From an uncultured Elusimicrobia bacterium (GTDB lineage Bacteria > Elusimicrobiota > Elusimicrobia > UBA1565 > UBA9628), in assembly GCA_903830945.1 (NCBI GenBank), contig CAIKVT010000001.1, forward strand, positions 1-64,000: a DNA stretch of 64,000 nt. The letters are read 5' to 3'. Below the pieces are notes generated by a model. It ran no database searches. It worked only from the letters and a program-made list of their open reading frames with translations, and had not been told where the DNA came from. The position numbers were made by a program, and so were the translations under genes. How positions within the stretch are numbered: position 1 is the stretch's first letter; every line of letters starts with the position of its first letter. Shown piece by piece: positions 25,629-34,892 of this stretch.

Positions 25629-26609
25629 ATGTCCGACTTCCAGGCCGCCATCCAGACCGAGGGATTGACCAAACGGTTCGGCGGCATCATCGCTGTCGAC
25701 GGAATCGACCTCGCCATTCGCGAGGGTGAGGTCTTCGCTCTGCTCGGCCCCAACGGCGCGGGCAAGACCACCTTCATCAGCATGCTCTGCACTTTGGTCA
25801 AGCCTTCCTCGGGCACGGCTCGCGTGGCCGGACACGACATCGTTTCCCAAAGCCTGGCGGTGCGCAAGAACATCGGCATCGTGTTCCAGGAGCCTAGTGT
25901 CGACGACCTCTTGAGCGGCCGCGAGAACCTCCAGCTCCATTCCATGCTTTATGGCGTACCCAGGCGTGAGATCCACGGCCGCATCGACGCGATGCTGGCC
26001 ATCGTAGGCTTGAGCGATCGCGCCGACGGCCTGGTGCGCACCTACTCCGGCGGCATGCGTCGGCGCCTGGAGATCGCCCGCGGCCTTATCCACGAGCCGC
26101 GTATCCTGTTCTTGGACGAGCCTACGCTGGGTTTGGATCCGGCCAGCCGTCGGGCCGTTTGGGGCTACCTCCGCGATCTGCGCAAGCGTGCCGGCACCAC
26201 GATCATCCTCACCACTCATTATATGGAGGAGGCGGACAGCCTCTCCGAGCGCGTCGCTATTATCGACCACGGCCGCATCCGGGAACTCGGCACGCCGGAC
26301 GAACTCAAGCGCAAGGTCGGCGGCGACGTGGTCCTGCTCAAAGGCGATGTCGGCCCGGAGGCTTTCGCCGGGCTGGAGTTCGTCAAGGAGGCGGTCCGGG
26401 AAGACGGGAGCCTCCGGCTCACCGTGGCCGACGCTTCAAGGCACCTAAAGGCACTCATCGACCGCTGTCCCGTCATTGAGGAGGTCCAGGTCCGCCGGGT
26501 CACGCTCGAGGACGTCTTCCTCAAGTTCACCGGCCGGCAGATACGAGACGAAGATGGGGGGGCGGACACCATCTTCCAGAGGATCGCGGTCTCGCGTAAC
26601 ACCCGATGA
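25629..26609 (+). CDS. ABC exporter ATP-binding protein (DrrA/CcmA type)
   Basis: 326 aa. Walker A: GPNGAGKTT. Q-loop: VFQEPSVDD. Signature: YSGGMRRRLEIARG. Walker B: ILFLDEPTLGLDP. H-loop: TTHYMEEAD. After the ATPase core, residues about 225-310 form the C-terminal domain seen in DrrA-like multidrug and polysaccharide exporters (RRVTLEDVFLKFTG). It overlaps the permease gene by ATGA, so the pair makes a two-gene ABC-2 exporter. Cargo is unknown. Confidence 0.94.
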   Translation: MSDFQAAIQTEGLTKRFGGIIAVDGIDLAIREGEVFALLGPNGAGKTTFISMLCTLVKPSSGTARVAGHDIVSQSLAVRKNIGIVFQEPSVDDLLSGRENLQLHSMLYGVPRREIHGRIDAMLAIVGLSDRADGLVRTYSGGMRRRLEIARGLIHEPRILFLDEPTLGLDPASRRAVWGYLRDLRKRAGTTIILTTHYMEEADSLSERVAIIDHGRIRELGTPDELKRKVGGDVVLLKGDVGPEAFAGLEFVKEAVREDGSLRLTVADASRHLKALIDRCPVIEEVQVRRVTLEDVFLKFTGRQIRDEDGGADTIFQRIAVSRNTR

Positions 26610-27373
26610 GCTCCATGCTTGCCGACCTTAATGCCGTCTATGCCCTCTTCTTGCGCGAGATCAAGGTCTACTTCCGGGAGAAGGAGCGCATGATCGCCAT
26701 CATGGTCTCGCCGCTGCTCTTCCTCTTCGTTGTTGGGCGCGGCCTGGCGGGGCACAGCCCGGTGCCGGGCTATAATTATCAGCAGTTCATCTTCCCGGGC
26801 ATCCTGTGCATGGTCATCCTTTTCACCTCCATCACTTACGGCCTCTACATCATCTGGGACAAGCGCCTCGATTTTCTTAAGGAGGTCTTGGTGGCGCCCA
26901 TCTCGCGCAGCACGCTGTTTTTGGGCAAGGCCCTGGGCGGCATGGTTGGCGGGACCATGGAGGCCTTCATCCTTCTTATCCTTGGGGCTGCGATTATACT
27001 CCCTCTGGGGCCGCTCAAGATCGCCGGGGCGCTGCTCCTGGCCGCGCTCTTCTCTTTTCTGCTGGTCAACATCGGCCTGGGCATCGGCGCGCGCATGAAC
27101 AGCATGGAGGGCTTCGGCTTGGTCATGAGCTTCCTGACCTGGCCCATGTTTTTCTTCGGCGGAGCCCTCTTCGATCTCACGCAGGCCGGCAAGTGGCTGC
27201 GCCTGGCCGCGTATCTGGATCCTTTCACCTACTGCGTGGACCTCATGCGGTGGATGCTGCTGGGCTGGAGCGTGCTTCCCGCCGGGTTGGACCTGGCCGC
27301 GGTTCTGTTCTTCTGCGCGGCCACGGCGGTCTGGGGCATCATTTCCTTCGGCGGGCTCCAGCAGACGCGATGA
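26606..27373 (+). CDS. ABC-2 type exporter permease
   Basis: 255 aa with six hydrophobic segments, the size and layout of DrrB/NodJ-type permeases. The cytoplasmic start (LFLREIKVYFREKERMIAIMVSPLLFLFV) and the central GLYIIWDKRLDFLKEVLVAPISR loop are characteristic of ABC-2 transporters, followed by WPMFFFGGALFDL. It forms the channel for the preceding ATPase. It ends 47 nt before the next gene's likely start. Confidence 0.92.
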   Translation: MSSMLADLNAVYALFLREIKVYFREKERMIAIMVSPLLFLFVVGRGLAGHSPVPGYNYQQFIFPGILCMVILFTSITYGLYIIWDKRLDFLKEVLVAPISRSTLFLGKALGGMVGGTMEAFILLILGAAIILPLGPLKIAGALLLAALFSFLLVNIGLGIGARMNSMEGFGLVMSFLTWPMFFFGGALFDLTQAGKWLRLAAYLDPFTYCVDLMRWMLLGWSVLPAGLDLAAVLFFCAATAVWGIISFGGLQQTR

Positions 27374-27419
27374 CCGTCATTGACAAAGGATGAGGTCTCC
27401 GCTAGACTTTAATAAACAT

Positions 27420-28589
27420 ATGAGACGTCTGCGCCGAGCCTGTTGCGTCTTCTTCCTATTGCTGCCTGCTTGCGCTCAGGCTATCTCTCCTGAGATGGAT
27501 CGTCAGTTGCACAACGCCCTGGATCTGCTTTATGCCATGAAGTTCGGGGATGCGGACGCCGCGGTGCGCAATGCGATCTCTTTGGAGCCGGACCATCCTA
27601 ACGGGTATTTCGGACTGGCCGCAGTCTCCATGATCCAGTACATTTACGGGGAGGAGCAGGCGGACCCGGCCTTGCTGGCGACCTTTGCCAAGCGGACCGG
27701 CGATGCCATCGCGAAGGGCTCGGCCTGGGTCAAGAAGCATCCCCAAGACGCCGAAGGGTTCATGGCCTTGGGCGCGGCTTACGGCGTGTCCGCGCGTCTG
27801 TTGGTCGTGAGACATCAGTGGGTCAAGGCCTACTGGCACGGTCATCGCGCGGTCGCCTACCTCCAGAAGGCGGCCCGGTTGGACCCCGCCATGGACGACC
27901 CTTGGCTGGGCTTGGGCATGTACGATTATTATTCGGACGCCTATCCGCGGTTCATCCGCGCCCTAGCTAAGCTCTTTCTGCACGGCGACCGCGTTCGGGG
28001 CATCGTCGAGCTCAAGCGCGCAGCGAGGGGCGGAATCTTTAGCCAGATCGTTTCAAAGATGATCCTGGTCGAGATATTCCTCGAAGATCAATGGGGGTTG
28101 CGCGATCCGACCGAGGCCATGAGGCTCAGCGCCGAGGTGCGCCAGTGCTACCCGGACTCGGCGATGGTCCAGGACATCGATATCGTGGCCAAATATGAGG
28201 CTGGCCGCTATGGCGACGTCTTGGCCGACATGGACCAATTCCTGGAGAAGGCGCGGTTGGGTGATTACGACGCTCTGCAGCTGGCCAAGGGCTTCGTCAT
28301 CCAAGGGACTACGCTCTGGGCCATGGGGCGCCGCGATGAGTGCCTCGCCGCGCTTCAGGCCGCCGCCGAGGTCCGCGTCGCGGGCAAGATCACGCGGTGG
28401 GGCCTTTGGGCCGAGGTGCGCGCCGGGAACCTCTTAGACCTCATGGGCCGACGTCAGGAGGCTTTGGCGCTCTACAAGGCCGCGGCGGCTGAGCCCGACG
28501 TCTGGGATCTGCGGCAGTTCGCCAAAGCCGGTCTGCGTGACCCCTGGAAGGATGTCTATCCAGGGCATATCTCGCCCTTCGGCGCGTAA
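27420..28589 (+). CDS. Secreted tetratricopeptide-like protein, unknown
   Basis: 389 aa from ATG 27420, chosen because RRLRRACCVFFLLLPACAQA is a good signal peptide; an ATG at 27390 would place ten polar residues before it. The mature protein is made of helical repeats resembling TPRs (NALDLLYAMKFGDADAAVRNAISLEPDHPNG; AYLQKAARLDPAMDDPWLGLGMYDYYSDA; LLDLMGRRQEALALYKAAAAEP). Such proteins scaffold periplasmic or outer-membrane complexes. It follows the exporter pair in the same direction and may share its transcript. No enzymatic motif is seen. Confidence 0.75.
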   Translation: MRRLRRACCVFFLLLPACAQAISPEMDRQLHNALDLLYAMKFGDADAAVRNAISLEPDHPNGYFGLAAVSMIQYIYGEEQADPALLATFAKRTGDAIAKGSAWVKKHPQDAEGFMALGAAYGVSARLLVVRHQWVKAYWHGHRAVAYLQKAARLDPAMDDPWLGLGMYDYYSDAYPRFIRALAKLFLHGDRVRGIVELKRAARGGIFSQIVSKMILVEIFLEDQWGLRDPTEAMRLSAEVRQCYPDSAMVQDIDIVAKYEAGRYGDVLADMDQFLEKARLGDYDALQLAKGFVIQGTTLWAMGRRDECLAALQAAAEVRVAGKITRWGLWAEVRAGNLLDLMGRRQEALALYKAAAAEPDVWDLRQFAKAGLRDPWKDVYPGHISPFGA

Positions 28590-28593
28590 TTGA

Positions 28594-28599
28594 TATACT
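28594..28599 (+). promoter_or_regulatory. -10 box for leaderless speA
   Basis: TATACT ends 7 nt before ATG 28607, directly after the stop of the TPR gene. No ribosome site separates box and start codon. Confidence 0.5.
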
Positions 28600-28606
28600 G
28601 ACTGCG

Positions 28607-30595
28607 ATGGCCAAGCCCTGGGCGACCGAAGACAGCGCCAAGCTCTACAATCTCGAGGGCTGGAGCCTGAAGTATTTCGACATCAATGCCGAGGGCAACG
28701 TCATCGTCCATCCCCGGCGCAGCGCCGATCTGACCATCGACGTTAAGAAGGTCGTCGATGACGTCATCGCGCGAGGCATCAAACTGCCGGTCCTGTTCCG
28801 GTTCCAGGACATCCTGCACCATCGCGTGACGCTCTTGAACGAGAGCTTTCGCAAGGCCATAGAGGACCACAAGTACAAGGGCCGCTATTTCGGCGTTTAC
28901 CCCATAAAGGTCAACCAACTTTGCGAGGTGGTCGAGGAGATTCTCGAAGCGGGCGCGCCCTACCAGTACGGCCTGGAGGCGGGGAGCAAGGGCGAGCTTC
29001 TGGCGGTCCTGGCCATGAACGGCCCGGAGTCCTTGACCATACTCAATGGCTACAAGGACGAGTCCATGATGCGCCTGGCCTTGCTGGGCGTCAAGCTCGG
29101 CAAGAAGGTCATCGTGGTCATCGAGAAGCCCAGCGAGATTGCGCTGCTGCTCAAGGCCTCCAAGGAGATGGGCGTGCGGCCCTGGATCGGCCTGCGCTCG
29201 AAGCTCCAGACTCAGGGCACGGGCCGCTGGAAGTACTCGGCGGGACATACCTCCAAGTTCGGCCTGTCCTCGCCGGAGCTCCTGGGCGCGGTGGAGACCC
29301 TTGTCGCGGCGGGCATGGGCGACTGCGTCAAGCTCCTGCATTTTCATATAGGTTCCCAGGTCTCGGACATCCAGGTCATCAAGGACGCGGTCAAGGAAGG
29401 CGCGCGCGTCTACGCGAAACTCCGCAAGAAGAAGCTTGATATCGAGTACCTCGATTGCGGCGGCGGCCTGGGCGTGGACTATGATGGCACGCACACGGCC
29501 GTGGACAGCTCCACCAACTACACTCCGCGCGAGTACGTCAACGGCCTGGTCTATACTATCCAGGAGGTCTGCAAGCAGGAGAAGGTCCCGGAGCCCCACA
29601 TCGTCACGGAGTCCGGCCGCTCCATCGTGGCGCACCATTCCCTCATGGTCGTCGACGCCGTGGGCATCATGGAGTCCGGGGACACGCCTGTGGATCTGCC
29701 TCGGACTGAGAAGGAATCTGAGGTCGTGACCGAGATGCGCATCACGCTGCAGGAGCTCAACCCCAAGAACCTGGCTGAGAGCTACCATGACGCGGTCCAG
29801 CGGCGGGAAGAGGCTTTCTCCATGTTCAAGCTCGGCTATCTCGAGCTGGAGGACAAAGCCAAGGTGGAGAATCTCTTCTGGCTCATCTGCCGGGAGATCG
29901 ATAAGCATCTGCCCAAGGCCAAGTACATCTCCGAAGACATTCTGGACATGATCAAGACCGTGCGGGCGCAGTATCTATGCAACTTCTCGGTCTTCCAGTC
30001 TTTGCCTGACTCGTGGGCCATCGGCCAGCTCTTTCCCATCATGCCTCTGCACCGTCTGCAGGAGGAGCCCACCCAGCGTTCGGCCTTGGTGGACATCACT
30101 TGTGACTCGGATGGCAAGATCGTTCAGTTCGCCGGCCACCGAAAGACCGGGGGGGCCCTGCCCCTGCATCCCTTGCGCAACGGAGAGCCTTATTACCTGG
30201 GCTTCTTCCTCATGGGCGCCTACCAGGCGACCATGGGCGATATACATAACCTCTTCGGCCGCGTCAACGAGGTGCATGTCTTTCAGGACGCCGACGAGCC
30301 GGGCGGCTACTACCTTGAGGAGGTTCTGCACGGGCAGACGGTCAAGGACGTGCTCACCAGCGTGCAGTACCTCGATGCGGAGCTCATCAAGCTCATGAAG
30401 GACCAGATTGACGTGCTGGTCAAGGCGGGGACTGTTAAGCCGCGCGAGGGCGTGGAACTCCTGGACCAATACGAGGCGGCTATGGGGCATTACACATACA
30501 TCGATCGCGATGCTATGCGGGCCGTCGAGGAGCCTCTTGCGGCGGCCGAGAAAGACCAGCCGGCTTCGGTCGTCGCAGTCACGAAGCCGGCGTAA
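28607..30595 (+). CDS. speA: Biosynthetic arginine decarboxylase SpeA
   Basis: 662 aa, full length for the fold III PLP enzyme. The start WATEDSAKLYNLEGWSLKYFDIN is typical of SpeA. PLP binds Lys101 in YPIKVNQ. GLEAGSKGEL, LLHFHIGSQVSDI and LDCGGGLGVDYDGT are conserved blocks, and VTESGRSIVAHH carries the Glu/Ser/Gly phosphate-binding loop. Near the C-terminus CDSDGKI includes the Cys-Asp active-site pair. It converts arginine to agmatine, the first step of the agmatine route to putrescine. No speB or aguA gene lies in the window. Confidence 0.95.
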   Translation: MAKPWATEDSAKLYNLEGWSLKYFDINAEGNVIVHPRRSADLTIDVKKVVDDVIARGIKLPVLFRFQDILHHRVTLLNESFRKAIEDHKYKGRYFGVYPIKVNQLCEVVEEILEAGAPYQYGLEAGSKGELLAVLAMNGPESLTILNGYKDESMMRLALLGVKLGKKVIVVIEKPSEIALLLKASKEMGVRPWIGLRSKLQTQGTGRWKYSAGHTSKFGLSSPELLGAVETLVAAGMGDCVKLLHFHIGSQVSDIQVIKDAVKEGARVYAKLRKKKLDIEYLDCGGGLGVDYDGTHTAVDSSTNYTPREYVNGLVYTIQEVCKQEKVPEPHIVTESGRSIVAHHSLMVVDAVGIMESGDTPVDLPRTEKESEVVTEMRITLQELNPKNLAESYHDAVQRREEAFSMFKLGYLELEDKAKVENLFWLICREIDKHLPKAKYISEDILDMIKTVRAQYLCNFSVFQSLPDSWAIGQLFPIMPLHRLQEEPTQRSALVDITCDSDGKIVQFAGHRKTGGALPLHPLRNGEPYYLGFFLMGAYQATMGDIHNLFGRVNEVHVFQDADEPGGYYLEEVLHGQTVKDVLTSVQYLDAELIKLMKDQIDVLVKAGTVKPREGVELLDQYEAAMGHYTYIDRDAMRAVEEPLAAAEKDQPASVVAVTKPA

Positions 30596-30674
30596 GGACT
30601 CGTGACTCGGATGGGGATTTGGTCCTAAATCGCCTGAGTTTTGTGTGGCCTTTGGATTGTCTTGACCGCCAGAT

Positions 30675-32561
30675 TTATCGGCGTGGGGCTTTGAGAATTT
30701 TCCACAGCCAAGCCGCTAGTGGAATGCCCAGCGAGGCGGCAGTGATGCCTGTGGCCGCGATGGTCAGCAAGACGGGCATGGAGGCGCCGACGAAAAGCCC
30801 GGCTTGCATAAGAACGCCCGGCACCAAGGTTGCCGCGATCCCCCAGATGTTGAGCCAATTGAAGACCTTGGGTTGGGCGTCGAGAGACAAGCGCTGCTGA
30901 TAAACCGCCCGCCATTGGATCTGCATCCCGGTCAGGCCTATGCCGAGGATCACGGCTAGGCCGGAGGTGAGCACGGGGATGTGGAAGGCCAGGCTGCCCC
31001 AAATGAAGGCCAAGGTGGAGGCCACGCCCAAGGCCGACCATGATTTCTCCGAAAACCACGAGGTGACGCGCGGCAGGTACGAGGTCATAAGAGCCACAAT
31101 GAGACTGCCGAGGGTGTAGCATCCGATAAACTGGCTCGCCAAGGCTCCCTGATGGAATACCTCCAAAGCGAGGAAGGGCGCGAGAAATGTGTAGAGAGAT
31201 AGGTGCGCGAATAGGGTGAAGATAAACGGCAGATAGAGCATCTTGCTCAGGCTTTTTTCATTCCCGCCCCCCCCGGTCTCAGAGATAGGTCCTTTTTGCT
31301 TGAAGCGCATTAGGCTTAGAGGAATGACGCTGGTCAGCATCAACGCCGCCATGGATATGGATGCGAAGTTGAGGCCGAGAGTCGCGACCATGAGTCCGAC
31401 CATGAGCGCGGCGGTCAGTTCCGCGCCTTCGAAGGCGGCGTAGAAAAGCGCGCCGGATTTTTTGAGCCGCCCCATGTTGTCCTGGCCTACGATGCGCGGG
31501 GTGATGTCCTTTTCCGCCACGCCGCGCAGGGCTCCATAGATGAGCCCTGAAATCGCCTGAAAGGCTAGGAAGTGGACGGGGGAGAAGGCTCCGGTCAGCA
31601 AATGCACCACGGGCACTGATATGAATGAAATCCCGTGGAGGATATTGCCGGCGAGGTAGACATTTTTTGAGCCGAAACGTTTGACCAAGCGGGCGCCCAT
31701 AAGGCTGCCGGGGATGACGGTCAGGATGGAAAGGGCCTGCGAGGTCACGGTGAAGGCCAGGCCTTGGGAGAAATAGGCATACAGAGGGGTGATGAGGGCC
31801 GCGGATTCCTGGCCGACCGCGTAGATATATTGGCCGGCGAGATATAGGTAGTATGAGACGGGTAGAGGCTGTTTCTTTGGATCTTCGGCATGGCTCGGGA
31901 CGGATGGCTGCGCGGAAATCTGTTTCTGGGAAGTCGGGGTCAGAGAGACCTGCGTTTGCGATGTGTCAAGCTCGCCGAGACCGACCGCAACCGGGGTGGC
32001 CCGGGAGAGGTTCGGCAATGGGGCGGCCCCGTCGAAAGCCGCGTCAAGCCGGCCGCTGAGGCTGATATTCGCGGCATCCGTCTGGGTCGGGAAAAGAGTG
32101 CTGGAAATTCTCCACAGCAGACTTCCTGCGGTTTGCGCCGCGCGGCCGACGGGATGGGCGGAGATGAAGGGTTCTGAGGCGGATGGGATTTGTGTCGAGT
32201 GCGTGGCGAGGGTGGGCTGGTTGGAAGCTGAGAGGATTTGCGTGGTTATGGGGAAAACCGGTGCTTGCGAGGCGGTTATGTTCTTCGCAGCTAGGGGCAG
32301 GGCGAGCGCGCCGTCCTGCCGGGAGAGAGATGCGGTTGGAACAGTTGGTAAGGACGTGAGAGTAACCGAGGTGTCGAGCCACGAGAGGGTTGCGGCGGGA
32401 CCTTGAATAGGAATTCGAAGTTTGACTGGGAGTGCCGAAGGAGCGGTTTGGGCGGCGCCGGATCCCGCGGCGGAGAAGGTTTGGGCGACGGCCGGCAAGG
32501 GGCCGTTGGCCCACAACAAGCTGGCCAGCATGAGAGACGCCACGGCCTTTTTAAGTCTCAT
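30675..32561 (-). CDS. MFS transporter with signal peptide and long low-complexity N-terminal region
   Basis: 628 aa. Signal peptide RLKKAVASLMLASLLWANGPLPAVA, then about 200 residues rich in Ser, Ala, Thr and Gln, then from about residue 230 a major-facilitator domain of eleven or twelve helices (YLYLAGQYIYAVGQESAALITPLYAYFSQGLAF; the A-loop-like MGARLVKRFGSKNVYL; LTGMQIQWRAVYQQRLSLDAQPK). MFS proteins do not normally carry such an exported extension. The same plan occurs in the LspA-like protein at 19446. The substrate is unknown. It stands alone on the minus strand with its own promoter. Confidence 0.8.
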   Translation of the reverse strand: MRLKKAVASLMLASLLWANGPLPAVAQTFSAAGSGAAQTAPSALPVKLRIPIQGPAATLSWLDTSVTLTSLPTVPTASLSRQDGALALPLAAKNITASQAPVFPITTQILSASNQPTLATHSTQIPSASEPFISAHPVGRAAQTAGSLLWRISSTLFPTQTDAANISLSGRLDAAFDGAAPLPNLSRATPVAVGLGELDTSQTQVSLTPTSQKQISAQPSVPSHAEDPKKQPLPVSYYLYLAGQYIYAVGQESAALITPLYAYFSQGLAFTVTSQALSILTVIPGSLMGARLVKRFGSKNVYLAGNILHGISFISVPVVHLLTGAFSPVHFLAFQAISGLIYGALRGVAEKDITPRIVGQDNMGRLKKSGALFYAAFEGAELTAALMVGLMVATLGLNFASISMAALMLTSVIPLSLMRFKQKGPISETGGGGNEKSLSKMLYLPFIFTLFAHLSLYTFLAPFLALEVFHQGALASQFIGCYTLGSLIVALMTSYLPRVTSWFSEKSWSALGVASTLAFIWGSLAFHIPVLTSGLAVILGIGLTGMQIQWRAVYQQRLSLDAQPKVFNWLNIWGIAATLVPGVLMQAGLFVGASMPVLLTIAATGITAASLGIPLAAWLWKILKAPRR

Positions 32562-32570
32562 GCGTTATCC

Positions 32571-32576
32571 ATTATA
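32571..32576 (-). promoter_or_regulatory. -10 box of the MFS gene, very short leader
   Basis: TATAAT on the minus strand ends 9 nt before the ATG at 32561, so the leader would be two or three nt. The stretch 32577-32708 up to era holds nothing I recognise. Confidence 0.55.
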
Positions 32577-32708
32577 GCCGCCGGGCGCGGGCCCGTGCAT
32601 GGGTCTAAGGGAACGCTTCAGGTCGGAAAATGGCCCCTTGGGGAATGGGTCGTTAGGGCAGCACTAATGAATAGTCGATCAGGATCTTCGCTTCATGCTG
32701 CGGCCCGG

Positions 32709-33611
32709 TCAAGATAGGTAGCCGAACTCCTTGAGTGACCGCGGGTCTTTGCGCCAGTTCTTGCGCACCTTGACCCATATCTCCAGGTCCGCAGGTCGGC
32801 CCAGGAAATCAACGATGCTCTGCAGGGCCTGGTCCTGCAGCTTGCGTAGGGCCTTGCCGCCCTTGCCGATGATGATGCCCTTTTGGGTGTCGCGCTCCAC
32901 GTAGAGCACCGCGTTGATCTGGTCTGGAGCCTCCGGGACTTCGCGGAATTGCTCGATGACTACCGCCGTGGCATGCGGGATCTCCTCGCCGTAGAGGTCG
33001 AAGACGGCTTCGCGTACGATCTCCGATGCGAAGAAGCGTTCGTAGCGGTCCGTAAGCTGGCCTGGTTCGTAGAAGGGTGGAGACGCGGGCAACAGCTCAA
33101 CGATCTTCTTGAGCAAGTCCTCGACTCCCTCTTTCTTGAGCGCGGAGACCTTGAACGCGCCCGTGGGTTTGAGCGCGTTCGCGTAGGCTTGCAGTATCCG
33201 GTCCAGAGCCCCGGTGGGGGCCGGCAGATCGGCCTTGTTGAGGACCAGGAGGAAAGGCTTGGCGGCCCGGTTGAGGTTCGCCAGTTCGCGCAGCAGGTCA
33301 TCGGACGGGAGCGCGGGCTCGACGACAAGTACCATGACGTCTGGATCCTCGTGCGCCGCGCCCATGGCTTGGCGGCGCAGGCAATTCTGCAGCGGGTCCT
33401 TCGGGTTCTCGATGAGGCCCGGTGTGTCGACCAGGCAGGCTTGGAAGCCGTCGCCGTTCAAGATTCCGAGTATGCGGTGGCGCGTGGTCTGCGGCTTGGG
33501 CGAGACGATGGAGAGCTTTGACTTGAGCAAAGCGTTGAGCAAGGTGGACTTGCCCGCGTTGGGCCGGCCCAACAGCACGACGAAGCCGGCTTTAGGCTCC
33601 TCTATGCTCAT
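32709..33611 (-). CDS. era: GTPase Era
   Basis: 300 aa from ATG 33611. G1: GRPNAGKST. G2 area: SPKPQTTRHRILGI. G3: VDTPGL. G4: LNKADLP. G5: SALKKEGVEDLL. The C-terminal KH domain has KGIIIGKGGKALRKL. Era binds the 3' end of 16S rRNA and aids 30S maturation. A longer frame begins at 34073 but would run through the divergent HD gene, and MSIEEPKAGFVVLLG is the usual Era start. A TATCAT box lies 6 nt upstream. Confidence 0.96.
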   Translation of the reverse strand: MSIEEPKAGFVVLLGRPNAGKSTLLNALLKSKLSIVSPKPQTTRHRILGILNGDGFQACLVDTPGLIENPKDPLQNCLRRQAMGAAHEDPDVMVLVVEPALPSDDLLRELANLNRAAKPFLLVLNKADLPAPTGALDRILQAYANALKPTGAFKVSALKKEGVEDLLKKIVELLPASPPFYEPGQLTDRYERFFASEIVREAVFDLYGEEIPHATAVVIEQFREVPEAPDQINAVLYVERDTQKGIIIGKGGKALRKLQDQALQSIVDFLGRPADLEIWVKVRKNWRKDPRSLKEFGYLS

Positions 33612-33617
33612 TGGAAA

Positions 33618-33623
33618 ATGATA
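33618..33623 (-). promoter_or_regulatory. -10 box of era, overlapping the divergent promoter
   Basis: On the minus strand TATCAT ends 6 nt before the era ATG, predicting leaderless mRNA. The start codons of era and the divergent HD gene are about 30 nt apart, so their polymerase sites must overlap; GATACTTTATC is the only AT-rich stretch that could serve the HD gene. Confidence 0.45.
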
Positions 33624-33641
33624 CTTTATCCAGGGATGACG

Positions 33642-34247
33642 ATGCTGAATAATAGAGAAGAGAAGATCCTGCAGTGGGTCGTAGAGGCTGGACTCTTGAA
33701 GCGCGTCAAGCGCACCGGCTGGTGGTGCTCCGGGATCAAGGACCCCGAGAGCGTGGCAGAGCATTCCCACCGCATGTCGCTTCTGGCTTTCTACATCGCC
33801 GGCGAAGAGGGGGGCGACCCGTACAAGGCGGCCTCCTTGGGCCTCTTCCACGACCTGCCCGAGGCGCGTATCGGTGACGCCCATGCCGTGGTCAAGCGTT
33901 ATTGGAAAAACATTTCCGCGGATGAGCAACGCGCCCGCGATGAACAGAACGCAACCCTTCCGGAAGGCCGCGGCCGCATCCGTATCGAGGAACTGGGACG
34001 GGAGTGGGTCACAGGGAGGACTTTGGAGGCTCAATCCGCTCGCGACGCGGACTATCTCGAATGCGCTATCCAAGCGCTGGAATATTTCTGGCAGGAAAAA
34101 TCAGTCGCGCGGGAATGGGTCGATTCCAATGTGAAGCGCCTGCAGACCCGTACGGGCAAGCGCCTGGGTAAGGCTCTTAAACAGGTCTTTGAGAAGGGGA
34201 AGTGGGAGTCTTTGCGCACCTGGTGGAAGACCATCTACCAGCGCTGA
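33642..34247 (+). CDS. HD-domain hydrolase (YfbR/HDDC2-type nucleotidase)
   Basis: 201 aa from ATG 33642, with AGGG 6 nt before; other ATGs at 33618 and 33636 are possible. The family pattern is clear: RTGWWCSGIKDPESVAEHSHRMSLLAF with the first metal His, then LGLFHDLPEARIGD with the HD pair, then DADYLECAIQALE with the last Asp. YfbR and HDDC2 remove phosphate from deoxynucleoside 5'-monophosphates, and the related archaeal proteins vary in substrate. It is divergent from era. Confidence 0.88.
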   Translation: MLNNREEKILQWVVEAGLLKRVKRTGWWCSGIKDPESVAEHSHRMSLLAFYIAGEEGGDPYKAASLGLFHDLPEARIGDAHAVVKRYWKNISADEQRARDEQNATLPEGRGRIRIEELGREWVTGRTLEAQSARDADYLECAIQALEYFWQEKSVAREWVDSNVKRLQTRTGKRLGKALKQVFEKGKWESLRTWWKTIYQR

Positions 34248-34271
34248 TGATTTGCGAACAGGAGGACTAAT

Positions 34272-34892
34272 ATGAGAAAGCTGATATGGCTGGTCGCGCT
34301 GGTGCTGGGAGCGTCCTGGGCGGGCGCCACCGAGGTCTACGACATAGACCCGGTCCACTCCACGATCGGCTTCAAGGTCAAGCACATGGGCATCAGCACG
34401 GTGCCCGGCAAGTTCGCCAAGTTCAAGGGCGTGGTCACCTTGGACAAGCATGAGCCTACCGCGGCCCGCGTGGAGGCCGCTATCGAGACGGCCAGTATCG
34501 ACACTGGCATGGAAGCCCGGGACAAGCACCTTAAGGGCTCGGACTTCTTTGACGTGGATAAGTATCCCGAAATCCGTTTCGTCAGCACCAAGGTCTCCCG
34601 CATGAAGGACGATAAGTTCGTCATGGAGGGGGCGCTTACCATGCACGGCGTCACCAAGCCGGTCACGCTCGACGCGGTCTTCGGCGGCGAGGCCAAGGAC
34701 CCTTGGGGTGGCATGCGCGCCGCCTGTTCCGCGATCGGAACCATCGACCGCAAGGACTTCGGCCTGACCTGGAACAAGGTCTTGGAGACCGGCGGCCTGC
34801 TGGTGGGCGAGAAGGTCCAGATCGCCATCGAGGTCGAGGGCGTTCTGCGCGTTGAGAAGCCTAAGGAGCCGGTTAAAGCGCAGAAGTCTTAA
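34272..34892 (+). CDS. YceI-family periplasmic lipid-binding protein
   Basis: 206 aa. Signal peptide RKLIWLVALVLGASWAGA, then the lipocalin-like YceI fold: YDIDPVHSTIGFKVKHMGIS near the N-terminus, HLKGSDFFDVDKYPEIRFVS in the middle and GTIDRKDFGLTWN later. These proteins bind isoprenoid chains such as polyprenyl quinones in the periplasm. That is notable in a genome with an unusual UbiA cluster, though the two are 15 kb apart. AGGAGG lies 6 nt before the ATG. The 3' end overlaps the convergent YfhO-like gene by 20 nt. Confidence 0.93.
   Translation: MRKLIWLVALVLGASWAGATEVYDIDPVHSTIGFKVKHMGISTVPGKFAKFKGVVTLDKHEPTAARVEAAIETASIDTGMEARDKHLKGSDFFDVDKYPEIRFVSTKVSRMKDDKFVMEGALTMHGVTKPVTLDAVFGGEAKDPWGGMRAACSAIGTIDRKDFGLTWNKVLETGGLLVGEKVQIAIEVEGVLRVEKPKEPVKAQKS

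Noticed and set aside
33612-34073. Upstream extension of Era
   Set aside because: It would cover the HD gene in antisense; Era proteins start just before the G1 motif as at 33611.
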